The translations under genes were made by a program, and so were the position numbers. From positions 1 to 64,000 of the forward strand of contig NZ_SACP01000024.1 of assembly GCF_004004555.2 (NCBI RefSeq): a stretch of 64,000 nt of DNA, read 5' to 3'. The notes under the pieces are model-generated. The model worked only from the letters and a program-made list of their open reading frames with translations. It searched no databases and was not told the DNA's origin. This stretch comes from Methylobacterium oryzihabitans (lineage in GTDB: Bacteria; Pseudomonadota; Alphaproteobacteria; Rhizobiales; Beijerinckiaceae). Shown piece after piece: positions 59,686 to 64,000 of the stretch (the stretch's first letter is position 1; every line of letters begins with the position of its first letter).

Positions 59686-59955
59686 TCAGCGCACCGACGG
59701 CGACGGGTTCCCCGGCCGGGTGCGGCCCATGCTGTCCTCGACCGGGCCGCGGATCTGGTCGCTCTGCGGCTGGCGCGGGCTGACGGTGCCGGTGGCGATG
59801 TCGGCGTTGGGATTGACCGCTTGGCCGGGCATCGTCATGGGCGCGCGCGACGGCATCTCGGGCGAGGCGGCGGTCTGGGCCTGGGCGGCGCCGGCGAAGG
59901 CCATGCCTCCGGCGAGGGCGGCGGCGGCGAGGCAGTGGCGGATCGTCTTCGACAT
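59686..59955 (-). CDS. small exported protein
   Basis: An 89-residue protein from the ATG at 59953-59955, with GGAG upstream. The signal peptide SKTIRHCLAAAALAGGMAFAGAAQAQ is textbook Sec. The mature part is short, Pro/Met/Arg-rich and predicted disordered (MPGQAVNPNADIATGTVSPR). Two longer in-frame starts lack signal features. Unknown family. Confidence 0.6.
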   Translation of the reverse strand: MSKTIRHCLAAAALAGGMAFAGAAQAQTAASPEMPSRAPMTMPGQAVNPNADIATGTVSPRQPQSDQIRGPVEDSMGRTRPGNPSPSVR

Positions 59956-60132
59956 TGCCTGCTCCGTGATCAGCATATGCCGCTCAACGCGCCAGGGGCT
60001 GCCTCGGATCAATTCAGTTCGTGCAAAAAATAAAGGCTCTCGCCGGGATTAACTCCACGGCATGCCGCATCCGTGATCACGGCAGGGAAGGCCGCTATCG
60101 CGGCGCAGGATCGGGATGTCGCGGAGATAGAG

Positions 60133-60208
60133 TGGTGCCGCAAGAGGGATTCGAACCCCCGACCCCCTCATTACGAATGAGGTGCTCTACCAGCTGAGCT
60201 ATTGCGGC
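60133..60208 (-). tRNA. tRNA-Thr (anticodon CGT)
   Basis: The reverse strand folds as a complete 76-base tRNA. Acceptor GCCGCAA/TTGCGGC, D-arm GCTC...GAGC, anticodon stem CCTCA/TGAGG with loop TTCGTAA (CGT reads ACG), T-arm GGGGG-TTCGAAT-CCCTC, discriminator A and encoded CCA (60133-60135). It closely resembles E. coli thrW-type tRNA-Thr. No integrase or attachment-site repeat is visible beside it. Confidence 0.96.
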
Positions 60209-60392
60209 GCCGGCCGGTCGCGTCGAAGCGGCGGCGGGATGCGGGCCTCATACAAGCCGGGTGCGGGATTGGCAAGGCCGGACCGACGCGCTGCGGAGCG
60301 GAGATCGGGAATCGAGGCGCATCCGGCGCGATATCGGTGTGCGGATCCAGAGCCGGCCCGCCACGGGCTCGCCCACGCACCGCCGACCCTCC

Positions 60393-60448
60393 TACATGCG
60401 CGGCGCGGGTTTCGACGCGGTTTCTGGACGGATCGCAAAACCGTATCA
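60393..60448. repeat. partial stop-codon-associated repeat, copy 4
   Basis: The segment with GCGCGGCGCGGGTTTCGACG and GGATCGCAAAACCGTATCA matches the right half of the element at 18836-18964. Its terminal bases 60446-60448 are the TGA stop of the MBL-hydrolase gene. A possible left end (TCATAC, 60248) exists, but the intervening sequence is too diverged to claim. Confidence 0.5.
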
Positions 60449-61417
60449 CACCACCTCCAGCCCCCATTGCAGCGGCACCATCTCGTAGCCGTCGCCCGCG
60501 CGGGCGATGTGGCCGGCGGCCGGGAACGGCGCGTGGTAGAACGCCACCGCGGCGCGCTCCGAGGCCGCCATGTCGAGAACCCGGCGGCGGGTGGCGCGGG
60601 CCTGATCGGCGTCGATGTCGAACACCGCCGACCAGTCCGGATGGCGCACGAACAGGGCCGGGTGATTGGTGACGTCCGACATCACCAGCAGGCGCCGGCC
60701 GCCGGATTCGAGCCAGAACGAGGTGTGGCCCGGCGTGTGGCCGGGGGTGGCGAGCGCGGTGAGGCCGGGCACCACCTCCTTGTCCGGCGCGTAGCGCTCG
60801 ACCCGGCCGGCCTCGGGCCCGAAGGTGCGCTGCACGGCCGCGAAGGCGGCTTTCAGCGCCTCGGGCGGGTTGGCGACGCGGCCCGGATCCATCCAGAACG
60901 CCCATTCCGCCTCTGGCACCAGGATGCGGGCGTTGGGATAGGCGAGGCTGCCGTCCTTCAGGCGCAGGCCGAGGATGTGGTCGGGGTGGCAATGGCTCAC
61001 CACCACGGCGTCGATGCGACCTCGGTCGAGCCCGAGGGCCGCCAGCCCCTTCAGGGTGCCGCCGGAGCCCGGCGGGCCGTTGTCGCCGAACCCGGCATCG
61101 ATCAGCACGCGCCGGCCGCCGGACTCGACGAGGAGCGGGGTGAAGGTGGTCGGAAACACGTCGGTCGGCAGGAAGGCCCGGGCCATCGCCGCCTGGACCT
61201 CGGCGAAGGGCGCGTTGCGCACGAAGCCGGCATCGAGCGGCCGGCGCGCCATGCCCTCGTGCAGGGCGGTCACCGTCGCGTCGCCGACCGCGTAGCGGTA
61301 GATGCCGGGCAGCCCGGCCGCGGACGGCGCACCGCCCGCCGCGACGCCCGGCGCGCTCGCCGCGACGGGACCGGCCAGGAGACCTCCGGCCATGAGGGTG
61401 CGGCGGCTCATCGACAT
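60446..61417 (-). CDS. exported metallo-beta-lactamase-fold hydrolase
   Basis: A 323-residue MBL-fold protein. The Tat-type signal is SRRTLMAGGLLAGPVAASA. The zinc motif HxHxDH is in VVSHCHPDHILG (His142, His144, Asp146, His147). Further ligands are in ATPGHTPGHTSFW, MSDVTN and FYHAPFP. Exported relatives with this layout include quorum-quenching lactonases and other MBL hydrolases, so the substrate is open. The start is the ATG at 61415-61417. The stop codon is the end of a dispersed repeat, as for alaC and topB. Confidence 0.85.
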   Translation of the reverse strand: MSMSRRTLMAGGLLAGPVAASAPGVAAGGAPSAAGLPGIYRYAVGDATVTALHEGMARRPLDAGFVRNAPFAEVQAAMARAFLPTDVFPTTFTPLLVESGGRRVLIDAGFGDNGPPGSGGTLKGLAALGLDRGRIDAVVVSHCHPDHILGLRLKDGSLAYPNARILVPEAEWAFWMDPGRVANPPEALKAAFAAVQRTFGPEAGRVERYAPDKEVVPGLTALATPGHTPGHTSFWLESGGRRLLVMSDVTNHPALFVRHPDWSAVFDIDADQARATRRRVLDMAASERAAVAFYHAPFPAAGHIARAGDGYEMVPLQWGLEVV

Positions 61418-61496
61418 GGGGCGTCACTCCGGGCTTGCACGCTGCGGGTGCATGAGGTCCGCTTCTATCGCGGGACACGGCGCCGGCAAGGCTCCG

Positions 61497-62735
61497 TCAG
61501 CGGTTCGCCCGCGCCAGCACCGCGTGCAGCAGGACGCTCACGCCCGGCAGGGTCGCGTCGAGGTCGATGTCCTCGGCCTCGTTGTGGGTGATGCCCTCGC
61601 GGCACGGCGTGAAGATCATGCAGGCCGGGGCGACGCGGGCGACGTGGTAGGCGTCGTGGCCGGCCTGGGAACGCAGGTCCATCGTCGGGATGCCGAGGCG
61701 CCCGGCGGTGTCGCGCAGGAGCTCCACCAGGCCGTCGTCGAACGAGAACACCCCGAAGCCCCATTCCTCGGCGACCCGGATCTCGGTGCGCGAGCGCTCG
61801 CCGCAGGCGGGCAGCGCGGCGAGCAGCGCGGCCTTCATCGTATTCAGGGTGTCGAGGGCCGGCGCCCGCATGTCGATGAACAGCTCGGCATATTCCGACA
61901 GGGTGCCGGGCAGGTTCGGCACGAGGTCGAGCCGGGCGGCGGTCGCCTTGGCGTCGGTGTCGGCGTGGGCCCAGCCGATGTCGTTGACCGCCACCGCCAC
62001 CATCGCGGCGCCGACGAGCGCGTTGCGGCGCTCGCGCATCGGCGTCGGGCCGGTATGGGCGGTGGCGCCCTCGACGGCGATGCGCATGCCGAGGCTCGGG
62101 AAGCCCCCGGTGACGATGCCGACCGGCACCCCGGCGGCGTCGAGCTCCGGACCCTGCTCGATGTGCAGCTCGAAATAGGCGTCGATCGCGCGCCCGCCGA
62201 CCGGCTCCGGCCCGCGATAGCCGATGCCGTCGAGGGCGTCGCCGAAGCGCACGCCGTCGCGGTCGCGCCGGCCCTCGACCCAGTCCGGCGTGGCCTGTCC
62301 CGACCACGCGAGCGAGCACAGCATCGGCGGCGAGAACCGCGCGCCCTCCTCGTTGGTCCAGTTCACCACCTCGATGCTGCGGCGGGTGGCGATCCCGAGG
62401 TCGTCGAGGGTGCGCAGCACCTCCAGCCCGGCGAGCACCCCGAGGATGCCGTCGAAGCGCCCGCCGGCCCATTGCGTGTCGAGGTGGCTGCCGATCACCA
62501 CCGGCGGCAGGTCGGGCTCGGAGCCCTCCCGGCGCAGCACCATGTTGCCGAGGCCGTCGATCGTCAGCGGATAGCCGCCCTCGGCCGCCCAGGCCTTGAG
62601 CTGGTCGCGCATCGCCCGGTCGGGCTCGGTCAGGGTCAGCCGCCGCAGGCCGCCGCGGGGTCCGGTGCCGATCGAGGCCGACACCATCAGGGTGTCCCAG
62701 AGCCGGGAGCCGTTCACGGAAAGGTTGGTCGCCAT
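61497..62735 (-). CDS. M20-type amidohydrolase (allantoate/N-carbamoyl-amino-acid hydrolase family)
   Basis: A 412-residue zinc hydrolase. Metal ligands are His84 in VVIGSHLDTQW, Asp95 in AGGRFDGILGV, and Glu129/130 in VVNWTNEEGARF, with another His in ELHIEQGPELDAAG. A dimerisation/lid domain contains GATAHTGPTPMRERRNAL. The hydantoinase/carbamoylase family removes N-carbamoyl or ureido groups from amino acids, allantoate or ureidopropionate. Which of these applies cannot be told. The ATG at 62733-62735 has GAGGA upstream. Confidence 0.88.
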   Translation of the reverse strand: MATNLSVNGSRLWDTLMVSASIGTGPRGGLRRLTLTEPDRAMRDQLKAWAAEGGYPLTIDGLGNMVLRREGSEPDLPPVVIGSHLDTQWAGGRFDGILGVLAGLEVLRTLDDLGIATRRSIEVVNWTNEEGARFSPPMLCSLAWSGQATPDWVEGRRDRDGVRFGDALDGIGYRGPEPVGGRAIDAYFELHIEQGPELDAAGVPVGIVTGGFPSLGMRIAVEGATAHTGPTPMRERRNALVGAAMVAVAVNDIGWAHADTDAKATAARLDLVPNLPGTLSEYAELFIDMRAPALDTLNTMKAALLAALPACGERSRTEIRVAEEWGFGVFSFDDGLVELLRDTAGRLGIPTMDLRSQAGHDAYHVARVAPACMIFTPCREGITHNEAEDIDLDATLPGVSVLLHAVLARANR

Positions 62736-62842
62736 CGGGATCCTCGCGGGGTGGCAGGGCGTTTGGCGCGCCGCATGCGAGCGGCGTGCCTGCGGAGGCG
62801 GCGTCCGGCGCAGGACGGCCCTGCACGGGGTGCCGCGCCGTC

Positions 62843-63454
62843 CTAGTCGCGCAGGGTGGCGACCGCCAGCGCCGTGCCGAACCCGGTAAGGACGAGCCCG
62901 AAGGCGCGGTCGATCCAGGCGCCCGCGGCGAGGATGCGCCGGCGGATCCTCGCCTGCGACAGCACCAGGGCCACGATGGCGAACCACAGGGCGTGCGCCG
63001 CCATGATGAAGGCGCCGTAGGCGACCTGGACCGCGAGCGGGGTATCGGGCTGCACCACCTGCATGAACAGGCTGACGATGAAGATCGAGGTCTTCGGATT
63101 GAGGGCGTTGGTGAGGAAGCCGGTGCGGAGCGCGGCGCGGTCCGTGGCGGCGGGCGCGGCCTCGGCGGGGGCGTGCGGCCGGGCGGCCAGCATCCGCAGA
63201 CCGAGCCAGATCAGGTAGGCGGCGCCGGCGAGCTTCAGGGCGGTGAACAGCACCAGCGACTGCCGGATCACGAGGCCGAGGCCGAGCAGGGTGTAGGCGA
63301 CGTGGACCGCGACCCCCAGCCCGATGCCCAACGCCGTCAGCAGGCCGGCCCGGCGCGACAGGACGAGGCTGTTGCGAGAGACCATCGCGAAATCGGGCCC
63401 CGGGCTGACGACCGCGAAGAGGGTGATGAGGAGGACGGCGAGCCATTCGGTCAC
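62843..63454 (-). CDS. LysE/RhtB-family amino-acid exporter
   Basis: A 203-residue membrane protein with about six helices. Family signatures are LFAVVSPGPDFAMVSRNSLVLSRRAGLLTALGIGLG, AYLIWLGLRML, and GFLTNALNPKTSIFIVSLFMQ. It exports homoserine/threonine-like or other amino acids. I chose the GTG at 63452-63454, with AAGGAC upstream, which gives the usual VTEWLAVLLITLFAV start; the ATG at 63502 would add a hydrophilic extension. It is divergent from the LysR gene, the common arrangement for LysE exporters and their regulators. Confidence 0.88.
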   Translation of the reverse strand: MTEWLAVLLITLFAVVSPGPDFAMVSRNSLVLSRRAGLLTALGIGLGVAVHVAYTLLGLGLVIRQSLVLFTALKLAGAAYLIWLGLRMLAARPHAPAEAAPAATDRAALRTGFLTNALNPKTSIFIVSLFMQVVQPDTPLAVQVAYGAFIMAAHALWFAIVALVLSQARIRRRILAAGAWIDRAFGLVLTGFGTALAVATLRD

Positions 63455-63522
63455 GGGATTGTCCTTCGGGACGTTGAGGCGGTATCGGTGATCTAGCGTC
63501 ACCCCTGCCGCGGCTCATAACG

Positions 63523-64000
63523 ATGATTGCTGACCGTGACGGTGAGCCTGGATCACCGATCGGGCCGGAGCGCCTGCCGCCGCTCGGCGCGCTCCGCTGC
63601 TTCGAGGCCGCGGCCCGGCTCGAGAGCTTCACCCGCGCGGCGGCGGAACTGCACCTCACCCACGGCGCCGTCAGCCGCGCGGTGCGGGCGATCGAGGACG
63701 AGCTCGGCGTCGCGCTGTTCGAACGGCGCAGCCGCCGGGTGTTCCTGACCGAGGCCGGCGTGGACCTTCATCGGGCGGTGGCGGAGGCGTTCGGCACCAT
63801 CGGCGCGGCGACCCGGATGCTGCGGGCGCGGGCGCGTCACCGGCCGCTGGTCCTGTCCTGCGAGCCGACGCTGCTGATGCGCTGGCTGATCCCGCGGATC
63901 GGCGAGCTTGCCGCGGTGCATCCGGACGTGGCGCTCCAGTTCGTCTCCGGCGGCGGCACGGCGCGGTTCGATCAGGGGCTCGATCTGGCAATCCGGCGCA
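63523..64000 (+). CDS. LysR-family transcriptional regulator, N-terminal part
   Basis: An open frame from the ATG at 63523 runs off the right edge (about 159 codons). The N-terminal HTH is LPPLGALRCFEAAARLESFTRAAAELHLTHGAVSRAVRAIEDELGVALFERRSRRVFLTEAG. The effector-domain start is LVLSCEPTLLMRWLIPRIGELAAVHPDVALQF, which resembles the GcvA/AmpR-like group. It is divergent from the LysE-type exporter, 68 bases away, and likely controls it. Confidence 0.9.
   Translation, partial: MIADRDGEPGSPIGPERLPPLGALRCFEAAARLESFTRAAAELHLTHGAVSRAVRAIEDELGVALFERRSRRVFLTEAGVDLHRAVAEAFGTIGAATRMLRARARHRPLVLSCEPTLLMRWLIPRIGELAAVHPDVALQFVSGGGTARFDQGLDLAIRR

Noticed and set aside
60133..60208. tRNA-Thr as an integration site
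   Set aside because: No integrase, no direct repeat of the tRNA 3' end and no compositional island next to it.

Overview
The window is a roughly 72% GC chromosomal segment of an alphaproteobacterium. Gene content and protein style point to the Hyphomicrobiales, most likely Methylobacterium or a close relative: split glyQ/glyS, a minCDE operon, a divergent dctA/dctBD locus with a sigma-54 promoter, numerous short alanine/proline-rich secreted proteins, and dispersed palindromic intergenic repeats. The genus is inferred from family resemblance. No rRNA, prophage, transposase, integrase or CRISPR array is visible.

Layout. 1-5.0 kb: 5' end of dxs (reverse), a small secreted protein, a secreted DNA/RNA endonuclease, a small protein, ettA, then a polysaccharide-export lipoprotein on the reverse strand. 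5.6-6.9 kb: a KpsS-like capsule protein. 7.7-9.9 kb: exported DUF4142-like protein, CDP-diacylglycerol pyrophosphatase and small ORFs. 9.9-15.6 kb: glyS and glyQ on the reverse strand, separated by a soluble PAS chemoreceptor and an exported cyclase-family hydrolase. 15.7-21.4 kb: several tiny exported proteins, alaC and an unusual topB, with three copies of a repeat that ends exactly at gene stop codons. 21.7-25 kb: a Baeyer-Villiger monooxygenase/esterase/SDR operon. 25.1-27.3 kb: minCDE. 27.5-32.4 kb: dctA and the DctB-DctD two-component system, with a consensus sigma-54 promoter and a palindromic upstream activator site between them. 32.5-34.4 kb: PHB-depolymerase-type esterase and a small repeat-domain protein.

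34.7-44.3 kb is a catabolic region: hydratase/FAH-type enzyme, LigE-like GST, RutB-like amidohydrolase, a zinc-finger methyltransferase, and a reverse-strand run of TRAP binding protein, SCP-x thiolase, acyl-CoA synthetase and two PPC/DUF296 proteins, with a divergent IclR regulator and a clear palindromic operator. 44.3-49 kb: a GntR/FCD regulator divergent from a large RTX protein whose N-terminus resembles DUF2891. This region is less GC-rich and is followed by repeats and a 20-C homopolymer. 49.4-55.5 kb: glutathione peroxidase, then a TetR-controlled RND efflux operon with two operator palindromes. 55.5-64 kb: LOG-family hydrolase, leuB, ispA, mtgA, small proteins, tRNA-Thr(CGT), an exported MBL hydrolase, an M20 amidohydrolase, a LysE-type exporter and the 5' part of a LysR regulator.

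Strongest candidates for something undescribed: the DUF2891-like/PPC/RTX fusion protein; a family of intergenic repeats whose terminal bases supply the stop codon of the adjoining gene (four cases, with two further repeat families doing the same at minC and dctD); the thiolase/CoA-ligase operon carrying two PPC-domain proteins; and a topoisomerase III-like enzyme with a substituted TOPRIM metal-binding aspartate.
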